DNA from: Paraktedonobacter sp964250225
GTDB taxonomy: Bacteria; Chloroflexota; Ktedonobacteria; Ktedonobacterales; Ktedonobacteraceae
NCBI GenBank assembly: GCA_964250225.1
Contig: CAXUEY010000004.1
Coordinates: 1-64,000, forward strand
Length of the DNA stretch: 64,000 bases
Direction of reading: 5' to 3'
Shown: piece by piece, positions 54,884-63,004 of the stretch
How positions within the stretch are numbered: the stretch's first letter is position 1
Layout: each line of letters begins with the position of its first letter
The notes under the pieces: generated by a model
Told to the model about the DNA's origin: nothing
What the model saw: the letters and a program-made list of their open reading frames with translations, nothing else
Databases searched by the model: none
Made by a program: the position numbers and the translations under genes

Positions 54884-56169
54884 ATTCTCTCCAGGTGTTT
54901 GCGTAGAGTACGCGCTATAACGCGCCCAAAATCTACTGTCTCGTTCAGCGCTGGCTTGAGATCGCGCCAATCGAGATAATCATAATGGGCAGGCACACAA
55001 AACGCGGCGAGAAAAGCGCCAAACGCCCTGAGCGGCGGCGTTACCCCAGGTCGGCCACGTTGCGTGATAGTTTGCAAGGTGGTGAGCAAATCCCCTTGCA
55101 GGTAGCGCATCCATTCGCCAACGCGGTAGGTAGCAACGTGTGCAATGGGTTCGCCACTGGCCCATTGAAAAATGAGATGCGGAAAATCGACGCCCGCGCG
55201 CACAGCCACCTCAATCGAGGCCGAGAGGCGCGGATTGATCTCCATCAGGTACGGTTTGCCGGTAGCGTCGCGTCGGAACTCGACTTCACAATATCCCTCC
55301 AGGTTCGCAGCTCGTACCAGGCGTTCGGCCTGCTCACCAATATCTTCCGGCACAGCGATGCTCTGTCGAAAGACAGATGTGCCTCCCAGCGGCGGTTGCA
55401 TGCGTTTGGCCCATTGAGCGAAACACGCGTAAACCTCGCCTCCTGCATAAAGGAAATTTACTGCCTCACAGCGACCCGAAAGAAATTGCTGAATCAGTAC
55501 GCTTCCACCCAGATATACTGCCTCCTCAACCGCGCGTCTGGCCTCATCAGCGCTCGTCACAAGCTGGCAGGACAGGCGCACGCTCTTCTGCTCACCCCAG
55601 ACCCAGGAACATGCCGGCTTGACCACTGCTGGCAGTCCGACTTCCCGCAGAGCCCCTGGCACCTCTTCCACTGTCGCTACCTGGACACTGGCGGGCACGC
55701 CGATGCTCAACTCGCGCGCCAGCGCTAGCGTGCGGTCTTTATTGACCGCAATATCTAGCGCGGCCTCTGAGGCAATAGCCAACTTTGTATGCTTCCCCAG
55801 CCGCTCGCGATGCTGGCGTAGAATATCCAGTGTGCCATCAGATGAGGTGATGAGTACACGTGCGGGGGTGGTCTCAAGAAGGTGCTCCAGATACTCCACA
55901 TACTGTTCTGAAGTCTGTTCATAGTCCGGAGCGACAAATGTTTCCTGGCACCAGCGTGAGACAAACGTTGGGAGATGCGCGGCCTTGTTTGCGACCTCTA
56001 ACGCGGCGACGCGCATCCCACACCTTCCCAATGAGCGCACTGTCACTAGCGATTGACGTAGATGAGCGTCCAGAACCAGCGCGTCGTATGTTTTTACCGG
56101 TGTTGCAGGCGGGGAGAGCACCTGCTGCCTGCCAGTAAATTCCTGAGAACTATGCATATAGTGCTCCAT
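54850..56169 (-). CDS. ATP-grasp domain protein, paralogue 2
   Basis: The 439-residue protein matches the convergent gene in order and motifs: DALVLDAHLRQSLVTVRSLG, LITSSDGTLDILRQHRERLG, GLPAVVKPACSWVWG, VLIQQFLSGRCEAVNFLYAG and VEFRRDATGKPYLMEINPR. It follows the flavoprotein gene on the minus strand so closely that stop and start are adjacent (TGAATG). The C-terminus LKNLLKNLFFP is encoded by the arm of the terminator hairpin. Starts at 56169 or 56157 are both possible. The ligase substrate is unknown; the flavoprotein neighbour suggests a small pathway. Confidence 0.85.
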   Translation of the reverse strand: MEHYMHSSQEFTGRQQVLSPPATPVKTYDALVLDAHLRQSLVTVRSLGRCGMRVAALEVANKAAHLPTFVSRWCQETFVAPDYEQTSEQYVEYLEHLLETTPARVLITSSDGTLDILRQHRERLGKHTKLAIASEAALDIAVNKDRTLALARELSIGVPASVQVATVEEVPGALREVGLPAVVKPACSWVWGEQKSVRLSCQLVTSADEARRAVEEAVYLGGSVLIQQFLSGRCEAVNFLYAGGEVYACFAQWAKRMQPPLGGTSVFRQSIAVPEDIGEQAERLVRAANLEGYCEVEFRRDATGKPYLMEINPRLSASIEVAVRAGVDFPHLIFQWASGEPIAHVATYRVGEWMRYLQGDLLTTLQTITQRGRPGVTPPLRAFGAFLAAFCVPAHYDYLDWRDLKPALNETVDFGRVIARTLRKHLERIKNLLKNLFFP

Positions 56170-57396
56170 TCAATGCACCCTGGCTACGCGATGAGCGACT
56201 GCGCGTGCCACCCGCGGAGCCGTTGCCGGCACCCCACCAACGAAACGATAGAGTGGCCCAAAACTTTGTAAGGCAGAGAAACCGACGAAATAGAGTCCAG
56301 GTATGCTGCTTTCAAACCACTGATTGAGGATGGGTGAGCCAAGATGAGTCTTAATCTGCGCCAGGGCTGTCGGACTAAGCATAGGCAAGCGCCTGATATC
56401 CGCCTCATAGCCCGTAGCCAGGATCACATGCTCTACCTGTAAGTGTGTGTTATCAGCGAGAGCCAATCCCACTCCTCTATCGTTCTCCTCCATGCTGGTG
56501 ACCGTCTGCCCCTCGTGCAGCGTCACTTTGCCGATGACGCGCTCCCGCAGCCAATCAGATCCCCCTGGATGATGGTTATTGTTGATGATGCCATCTTTAC
56601 GCACCTGTGCCAGACCTTGAAAAAGATAGGGAAATGCCTCCAGTCCCCAATATTTCCAGCCCGGTGCGATAGCCGAGTTTGGCGCGCGCAGACGCTCGAT
56701 CAGGGGACGCGGGTCGTCGTTATCCGGGGCTAGCCACGAAATAGGCCGTCGCGCAATCAAATCTACCTCGGCTCCGGCTTCGTGCAGTAGCGCCGAGTAT
56801 TCCACCGCGCTCTGGCCGCCACCGATGATGGCCACCTTTTGCCCGGCGAAACGCCGAAAATCGTTGTGGTCGCCGGAATGACTGAGTAGCTCTCCCGGCA
56901 GCTTGGGGTACTCAACAGGAATACGCTGATAATAGCTGAGTCCAACCGCCATAACCACCGCTGTAGCTTCTACCACGCGCCCATCTGCCAGCGTCAGCAG
57001 AAAATGTCGGCGCGTGTGCTCAAGTGCGGAGACATAGACCGGATCAACCATAGGTACAGCCTGTTCTTGAAACCACATACTATAATCGATGAATGTCTGG
57101 ACGGGCAGTGGATAGCAGGCACTATGCTCTGAAACCCGAAAAAAGTCCTGCAAGCCATATTCTTTGCGCGGATCGGATAGATTGGTGGCCCACCAATGGG
57201 AACGTAAAAACATGCCTGGCGGCATCTTGTCCCGCCAGAGTTCCAATGGTTTCCCAAAAATCGCGACACGTAACCCTTGCGCCGCCAGATGGGCCGCCGT
57301 TGAAATAATATAGTGTCGGGCTCCAACGAGATCTACATCGTATTGGGTAGAGGCACGATTTTCCTGCATCTCCTGTATTTTTGATATTGCACTCAT
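56170..57396 (-). CDS. Flavoprotein monooxygenase-like protein with eroded FAD motif
   Basis: The 408-residue protein resembles lysine/ornithine N-monooxygenase or baeyer-villiger-type flavoproteins. It has KVAIIGGGQSAVEYSALL (second, NADPH-type Rossmann motif), VILATGYEADIRRLP and GLYFVGFSALQSFGP. The first Rossmann motif, expected as GAGPxG, reads YDVDLVGARHYIISTAAHL, so two of three glycines are replaced. The frame is otherwise complete and lies upstream of the ATP-grasp gene in an operon. It may bind FAD weakly, have another role, or be on the way to loss. Confidence 0.8.
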   Translation of the reverse strand: MSAISKIQEMQENRASTQYDVDLVGARHYIISTAAHLAAQGLRVAIFGKPLELWRDKMPPGMFLRSHWWATNLSDPRKEYGLQDFFRVSEHSACYPLPVQTFIDYSMWFQEQAVPMVDPVYVSALEHTRRHFLLTLADGRVVEATAVVMAVGLSYYQRIPVEYPKLPGELLSHSGDHNDFRRFAGQKVAIIGGGQSAVEYSALLHEAGAEVDLIARRPISWLAPDNDDPRPLIERLRAPNSAIAPGWKYWGLEAFPYLFQGLAQVRKDGIINNNHHPGGSDWLRERVIGKVTLHEGQTVTSMEENDRGVGLALADNTHLQVEHVILATGYEADIRRLPMLSPTALAQIKTHLGSPILNQWFESSIPGLYFVGFSALQSFGPLYRFVGGVPATAPRVARAVAHRVARVH

Positions 57397-57415
57397 AAAT
57401 GTAGACCCTTTCTTT

Positions 57416-58162
57416 TTATTTCACTAAAACTAGCAACCGCCACACACTGAATACCCGCGCCGCCAGATCCTGGTGAACGGCATATAGGAGCAGCGCGGGC
57501 AGCCTATATAGACCGAGAAGCGTCACCTTCGCCAGCTTTTTCAGCAGGCGCAGCGGTTTCCCTTTGATCGCGCGCCAGGGGGTGGTATCCAGCGGTGGTA
57601 GCACATAGAAGTAATCAACCACCTCATAGCCCAGATCCTTGAAGATGGTCAGCGCGATATCTTTGGTAAAGAAGTGGAGATGTCCAGTTGCACGCCGAAA
57701 CTCAATCAAGCGATTGCGTAAGGCAGAGGTCATTGTGACATCGAGTGGCAGTACAAAGAGCTTGTACTCGCTTTTTCCTTTGATATCGCGTAACACCTGA
57801 AAGACGTTTTCAAAGTGTTCAAGAACGCCAATCATCAACAAGAGATCGAAGCACCCGTGCTCTTCCTGGAGGAAATCTCCTCTTTTAAAATGCAAGGCCG
57901 CATTTTCGTTAGCGCGTGCCTGCTCAATAGCATAGGGGGCGATATCGTAGCCCAGGAATGTACAGTCTGGCTTCATCGTTTGTTGTAGCAAGCGTAGAAC
58001 CTCCCCGACGCCGCACCCTACATCGCATACCTTCTGAGGATTGAGCTGATTGCGCTGCAACGCCTGCTGCACGGCAGCAGCACGCCAGAAAGCCGCATCA
58101 CGATGCCAGCCAGGGTTATTGTGCAGATATTGCCCATTGATATAAAAATCTGCTTCCGCCAT
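57416..58162 (-). CDS. SAM-dependent class I methyltransferase
   Basis: The 248-residue protein has the SAM-binding motif VCDVGCGVGEVLRLLQQ near residue 45, FLGYDIAPYAIEQA, and FDLLLMIGVLEHFENVF. The hydrophobic C-terminal helix (VTLLGLYRLPALLLYAVH) may attach it to the membrane. Small-molecule or polysaccharide methylation is likely given the glycosyltransferase neighbours on the same strand. The substrate is unknown. Confidence 0.88.
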   Translation of the reverse strand: MAEADFYINGQYLHNNPGWHRDAAFWRAAAVQQALQRNQLNPQKVCDVGCGVGEVLRLLQQTMKPDCTFLGYDIAPYAIEQARANENAALHFKRGDFLQEEHGCFDLLLMIGVLEHFENVFQVLRDIKGKSEYKLFVLPLDVTMTSALRNRLIEFRRATGHLHFFTKDIALTIFKDLGYEVVDYFYVLPPLDTTPWRAIKGKPLRLLKKLAKVTLLGLYRLPALLLYAVHQDLAARVFSVWRLLVLVK

Positions 58163-58189
58163 ATATCCTCATTCTGTTCAATCTACGGC

Positions 58190-59104
58190 TTAAAGTGTAC
58201 ATTGCAACTGAACCTGCCCATTTTGCAGGACGGTCGCAACGTGAAACGTTAAATGGACATCCCGATAGGCCGTATGTGGTTGGTCTGTCCTGAACAATTG
58301 CGCCTCGACATGGAGGTCGTTCTGTGCCTCCGGCGTGATGGGCACCTGCTGGACCCATTTTTGTTGGGGGGTCAGTACAATTTTTGGCCAGCTCGGCGTT
58401 ACTGCAACGTTGTTGACGGTCATAGCAACACTATACGTGAGCGACGTTGTTTCAAAATTCTGTACTCCCAACGAGACTGCGCATATTTTGCTGGGGGAAT
58501 TGGCCGGCAGCATCCAGAATTGTGTAAAACTGGGCTGAGGGACAGGTGGTCTGTTTACAGCAAGCCAGACGGCATTGAGCGTAATGCAGAGGGCAAGTAG
58601 CAAAAAGGCCGCATCGAGCCATGTCAGGCGTAGTTGTGGCGCTCGAACGCTTGTGGTGGTCTCAGCGTTAACATGACGCCGTATAAAGAGTGCCAGGCTT
58701 GCGCAGAGGGCAATCAGCAGCCCCAATGCAAACGTCCATGAAAGCGCCTCTAATTGGATAGAGAAGATACTGAGCACAAAGCCAACCAGGATATCGATAG
58801 CCAGACTCAAGCCCAGACTGAGAATCAACTGGTCGGCTTTCCCGATAGCATGCCCCAATCTGAGGGGAGCAGTCTTTGGTTCCTGCTCAAATGATTTTGG
58901 ACGAGCTGGCGCGTGCTGCGGCTTCTGCTCAGCAGGTCTTTTGCGAAAGAGTGCCTGGGTTAGAGTATAGCCTGGTAAATACAGCACCAGGGGTAGGCCT
59001 AGCAGCAACCCGATGATCCAGGGACGGTCAGGCAACTGCACCCAGACGACATTGAGTACTGCAAGCACCAGTGCGGCTATGAGATCGAGATTTTTGAAAC
59101 GCAT
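58190..59104 (-). CDS. DUF1616-like membrane protein
   Basis: The 304-residue protein has four to five membrane segments in the first 180 residues (DLIAALVLAVLNVVWVQL, IIGLLLGLPLVLYLPGYTL, ALSWTFALGLLIALCASLAL, WLDAAFLLLALCITLNAVWL). A beta-rich outer domain follows at about 190-304 containing YSVAMTVNNVAV and LTFHVATVLQNGQVQLQC. This layout is typical of the DUF1616 family found near surface-glycan genes in archaea and Chloroflexota. A cytoplasmic loop carries basic residues. Function is unknown. Confidence 0.75.
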   Translation of the reverse strand: MRFKNLDLIAALVLAVLNVVWVQLPDRPWIIGLLLGLPLVLYLPGYTLTQALFRKRPAEQKPQHAPARPKSFEQEPKTAPLRLGHAIGKADQLILSLGLSLAIDILVGFVLSIFSIQLEALSWTFALGLLIALCASLALFIRRHVNAETTTSVRAPQLRLTWLDAAFLLLALCITLNAVWLAVNRPPVPQPSFTQFWMLPANSPSKICAVSLGVQNFETTSLTYSVAMTVNNVAVTPSWPKIVLTPQQKWVQQVPITPEAQNDLHVEAQLFRTDQPHTAYRDVHLTFHVATVLQNGQVQLQCTL

Positions 59105-59121
59105 CGTAGGCTTCCTTTTTT

Positions 59122-61734
59122 TTAAGAACCTGGTCCAGTGAGCAACGCCCCGGTATCATAAATCACAAGGTTGCCACTATCAAAGACCCGGTTGATCTGA
59201 GGCAACGTGTCAAATTTTGTCAACGCGCTCTGACTGATTGGCGTGGTAAGATGTTTCGCTTCAGACTCATCAGAGACAAAGTAAAATCCTAGAGCGGGCA
59301 GAGCGGTACTCAAACGCATATCAACTACCACATATTGAATGTTGCCTGCACGCACCAGTGTTTGGTCGCCTCCCGTAAACGTTGCAGAGTAGAAGAGTGG
59401 AGAGACATCTATCAAGTCACCTATTTCAGTGACCACATGTTGATCGCCATAGGTACTCATGAGCATTTGATTGGTGCGGTCGGTACCGACGCGATGGTTT
59501 GGCCCTAGATAGAGCTGCGCCCAGATCGCTGCATTGACGCCTTCTGGCTCAACCGAGCGTCCATCGGCTCCTACCAGGTATGGGCCTGGGAGATCGGCAT
59601 ACCCTGGACCAGCTTCTAGAATGACTCCACCCAGAAGTATGATTGAGAGAGCGCAAGTGACGAGAGCGACGGTTTTTTTACTCAGGGTGCGCGATGGCCA
59701 GAAATGCGTAATCAGGATGGTTATGATATAGCCAACTGCGATAAAGAGAAAGGCAGCAGAACGATCAGGGATTTCGGAACCAAAGGGTGTAAAACGAAAG
59801 GCCTGCGTGAGAGGATAGGCCAGAGCAAAAATGCCCAACATCATAGGCAGAGCAGCGCGGCGATGGATATGCCAGAGCGTTAGCAACCCAAAGGGCAAAG
59901 CAAAGGACACGATTGCGACTGCTCCCAACATCAAGAGTCGATCCCAGATAGGCGCGACTCCCGTACTTGTGCCGGTAAAGAGCGGGCGTACTGAACCGGT
60001 GCCGGTGATAATATGCTCCAACTCTATAAATGCGGTGTTAAAATAGGATGAGAGATAGCTCCAGACGGGATTGCCACCCACCAGGAAGGCATAGGCCAGC
60101 GCCATCGCTATACCAAAAATAGCCAGACTCGCCAGATGAATACGGGTCTTGCGTGCAGTTGCCGAGAAAAAGCTGATTGCAAACCAGAGCAGCAGTAGCC
60201 CATTAAAGACGAAATCGGTCATATGATGAGTGAAGGTGAGTGCCAGCAGCACAAGCCAGGAGGTAAAGATGATCCAACGCTGTTCGCCGCCGACCTGCTC
60301 ATAGCGGGCCAGAATATAGAGGACACAGATGGCCAGAGGCAGCGCCAGCGTCTCATAACTATAGACCGAATCAAAAAACAGAAAATGTGGATTAGCTGTA
60401 TAGATAAGTGTAGCTATGCCTGCCATGCGACTGGATCGGGTTATTTGCTCGTAGAACAGGAAGAGTGCTATCACCATTAATAGACGCGAAGCGATAATAG
60501 GTGGAATACTGGCATAAAAAGTACTTAATCCTGTGATAGAACTGATCGCATTGGTAATGATTTCCAGGCCGGGATAATAAGGGCTGACAGGCAGCATCGA
60601 GTTGTTGCCGAAGAGTGAGCCTGTGCGTAAGAGATTATCTGCCGTGACCCAATGCAGAAAGGCATCGAAGTTTCCAATATGGAGTGGACTCTCCATGAAC
60701 GCGACCAGATAGAAGGTGATGCCAAGAGCGCATATCAAGTATAGGCGTTCAAGACGCGTGGGTGATGAAGAGAGCAGGCGTAATACATTTGGGACAAAAA
60801 TAACCAGCAGACCCAGTAGAAATGGGATCTCCAGGTCGAAAGCTCCATATTGGCTCAGATAATACGAGATGGATACCAGGCTCAGACCCAGGGCATTGGT
60901 CAGAGCCAGTAGGGGAAAGAGGCCTGGCGTGATGCCTGGTTTCACAGTCCACAGGCCACGCGTGACCGGCCCTTCCGGTTGTGGCTCTTGCAAACGTGCC
61001 AGTCCGTTCCCAATGATGTTCCGCATCGCTATGCCTGCTCGGTTCAGCAAATGCGCACCGACCTCAGGCAAGGCCTCAACCTGGGCTGTTGGTTTATCCG
61101 CCACATCTGAAACTGCTGGTAAGAGCAGCGTTGACTGCTGTCTATCTTCTGCTGTGGGAGGCGTTCTGGCTGGGAGGACGGCTGTACGCTCTTGTTCCAC
61201 CGAGGATAGCTGAAGCGTCGCTTGTTCCTCAATCTCTTCCTGAGCCTGGGGATCAATCCCTGGCGCTCCGCCAAAGATGGTGACGACGAGCGCTTTTGCT
61301 TTTGAGACAGCAGGCAGGTGCCTTGTTGGGAGTTGCTCGACATCTTCCCCTGGTTTGGCCTCGTCCGCCTCAGATTGCTCAGTTTGAGTGAAAGCCAGAT
61401 GCTCGCCCTCTTCTGATACTGTGCCATCGCTTCCCGCAGGTGTTTCAACGCCGTTTGTTTCCCATGTGCGCATCGCTGTTGGCCGGGAAACGGTGTGTTG
61501 CTGACCATCTGCTGGTGCAGGTAAGACTTGCTGTCGAGCTTCTTCCGGTGTGGGCGTATGCCTGTGCAACGGAGCTAGGGAAGTGCGCGCGTGTTCTGTC
61601 GGTTCTGCCAGATGTGCCGCACGCATATAGTTTATTGGAGTATGTGGTTTCGATTCGTGTTCTGTCGGTCCTTTCAGGCGTGTTGCGCGTATACGGGCTA
61701 TTGGTTTTGAGACTTTGGATTTATCCTGCGTCAT
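59122..61734 (-). CDS. Large multi-spanning membrane protein with disordered N-terminal region
   Basis: The 870-residue protein has about 265 residues of low-complexity, charged N-terminus. These include an imperfect repeat of RAxxLxxPTEHxxxxxxP type and several LPAVS-like motifs. About a dozen membrane segments follow (for example FPLLALTNALGLSLVSISYYL) and an outer C-terminal domain. The shape suggests a GT-C-like or polysaccharide-assembly protein, but no catalytic motif is certain. Start 61734 follows GGGAGGTGATAGG, a very good site; upstream residues to 61824 are not family-like. It lies 5 bases from the GT4 gene upstream, so they are co-transcribed. Confidence 0.78.
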   Translation of the reverse strand: MTQDKSKVSKPIARIRATRLKGPTEHESKPHTPINYMRAAHLAEPTEHARTSLAPLHRHTPTPEEARQQVLPAPADGQQHTVSRPTAMRTWETNGVETPAGSDGTVSEEGEHLAFTQTEQSEADEAKPGEDVEQLPTRHLPAVSKAKALVVTIFGGAPGIDPQAQEEIEEQATLQLSSVEQERTAVLPARTPPTAEDRQQSTLLLPAVSDVADKPTAQVEALPEVGAHLLNRAGIAMRNIIGNGLARLQEPQPEGPVTRGLWTVKPGITPGLFPLLALTNALGLSLVSISYYLSQYGAFDLEIPFLLGLLVIFVPNVLRLLSSSPTRLERLYLICALGITFYLVAFMESPLHIGNFDAFLHWVTADNLLRTGSLFGNNSMLPVSPYYPGLEIITNAISSITGLSTFYASIPPIIASRLLMVIALFLFYEQITRSSRMAGIATLIYTANPHFLFFDSVYSYETLALPLAICVLYILARYEQVGGEQRWIIFTSWLVLLALTFTHHMTDFVFNGLLLLWFAISFFSATARKTRIHLASLAIFGIAMALAYAFLVGGNPVWSYLSSYFNTAFIELEHIITGTGSVRPLFTGTSTGVAPIWDRLLMLGAVAIVSFALPFGLLTLWHIHRRAALPMMLGIFALAYPLTQAFRFTPFGSEIPDRSAAFLFIAVGYIITILITHFWPSRTLSKKTVALVTCALSIILLGGVILEAGPGYADLPGPYLVGADGRSVEPEGVNAAIWAQLYLGPNHRVGTDRTNQMLMSTYGDQHVVTEIGDLIDVSPLFYSATFTGGDQTLVRAGNIQYVVVDMRLSTALPALGFYFVSDESEAKHLTTPISQSALTKFDTLPQINRVFDSGNLVIYDTGALLTGPGS

Positions 61735-61738
61735 CCTA

Positions 61739-63004
61739 TCACCTCCCGTGCAATGTTTGTGCATATACAACGTTTTGAACAGCCCCACCCAGGAGTTCCT
61801 GGTATAGTTGCTCAAAATCTGCAATCACCACTTCTGCTCGGAACTTCACCGTATGCTGTTTGGCCTGGTTGCCCATATATGCTCGCTGCTCCTGGTTATC
61901 CAATAATGTTTGCATAGCCTCCCGCAGCGCGCAAGCATCACCTGGAGCGATCAGCAGCCCTGTTTTACCATCTTCGACTACATCAATAAGGCCGCCATTG
62001 CGTGTAGCAATCACTGGCTTGCCCATAGACATGGCTTCCAACGCGACAATACCGAACGTTTCAGCCACAATGGAAGGGATTAATCCAAGTGTACAGCGTT
62101 TCCACGCCCCCATAACCGCGTCATGTGGCCATGCCCCAAGCAGAAAAACATTGGGTGGAAGCTTTTTGTTCAGGTTTGGCAATAATGGTCGCCCGATCAA
62201 CACCAGGGGCAGGTGAGTATGCAGCTCGGCATAGGCCTGCAGGAGGACTTCTATTCCTTTATCGGAAGTGATATCGCCTACAAAAAGTAAGAAACCGTCT
62301 TGTGGTAATTGTGAGAGCAGAGGATCATGGTCGTCATCGCGTATATCTACATGATCTGGCATGAAGTTTGGCATAACCTTATAAGGTACATGGTACGCAT
62401 CTAACTGATTGCCATCAGCCGTTGCCTGACTCACGGGCAAAAACAGGTCAACCGCCTGCCTCTCTCTGCCGGACCAGAAAGAGTTTGCCAGCACCGTTGG
62501 CCAGCCTTTGGCTACGCCATAAAATTCGCCGGCACAGCCCAGGCATTTTGCAAGACCAGGGCCACTGCACGGCGTACCGCGCTGCATCATGCGCCTTTGC
62601 ACACATACCAGGCTATAATCATGCAGGGTCATGACTAAGCGAGCTTTACTCCAGTTTTTAAGCGGCGTAAATGAGCGAATCAGCCAGTTGTGTGCATGGA
62701 CAATCTCTGGCTTCTCCTCGCGAATAATCCGATGCAAGGCCCCAAGCACTTCGGGATCGGGAAAGGGGGGGGTAAACTGCCGCCCTTTTTCAGAGAAAAG
62801 CATGCCGAGCCGCTGCATACTCCCTCGCACACGATATAAACGGACCCCGTGCTCAACCTCAAACTCTGGCTGGCCGGCATGCCGTAACGTGGCCACGGCA
62901 ACCTCGTGGCCACGAGCCACCAGCGCGCGACTGAGATTCTCCACGTGGCGCTCTTCCCCACCAATGATGGGCGCATAAAACTGGGTCAGCATTAGGATAC
63001 GCAC
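61739..63004 (-). CDS. Family 4 glycosyltransferase
   Basis: The 421-residue GT-B enzyme begins MRILMLTQFYAPIIGGEERH and has HAHNWLIRSF and GFLLFVGDITSDKGIEVLLQA. The donor-site region is TFGIVALEAMSMGKPVIATRNGG, followed by DVVEDGKTGLLIAPGD. It transfers a sugar from a nucleotide donor, likely to a surface polysaccharide or glycolipid. A cysteine cluster (GLAKCLGCAGEF) is typical for a subgroup with a small insertion. A run of eight C (minus strand, about 62765-62772) lies in the coding frame. It overlaps the upstream GT4 gene by 13 bases. Confidence 0.92.
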   Translation of the reverse strand: MRILMLTQFYAPIIGGEERHVENLSRALVARGHEVAVATLRHAGQPEFEVEHGVRLYRVRGSMQRLGMLFSEKGRQFTPPFPDPEVLGALHRIIREEKPEIVHAHNWLIRSFTPLKNWSKARLVMTLHDYSLVCVQRRMMQRGTPCSGPGLAKCLGCAGEFYGVAKGWPTVLANSFWSGRERQAVDLFLPVSQATADGNQLDAYHVPYKVMPNFMPDHVDIRDDDHDPLLSQLPQDGFLLFVGDITSDKGIEVLLQAYAELHTHLPLVLIGRPLLPNLNKKLPPNVFLLGAWPHDAVMGAWKRCTLGLIPSIVAETFGIVALEAMSMGKPVIATRNGGLIDVVEDGKTGLLIAPGDACALREAMQTLLDNQEQRAYMGNQAKQHTVKFRAEVVIADFEQLYQELLGGAVQNVVYAQTLHGR

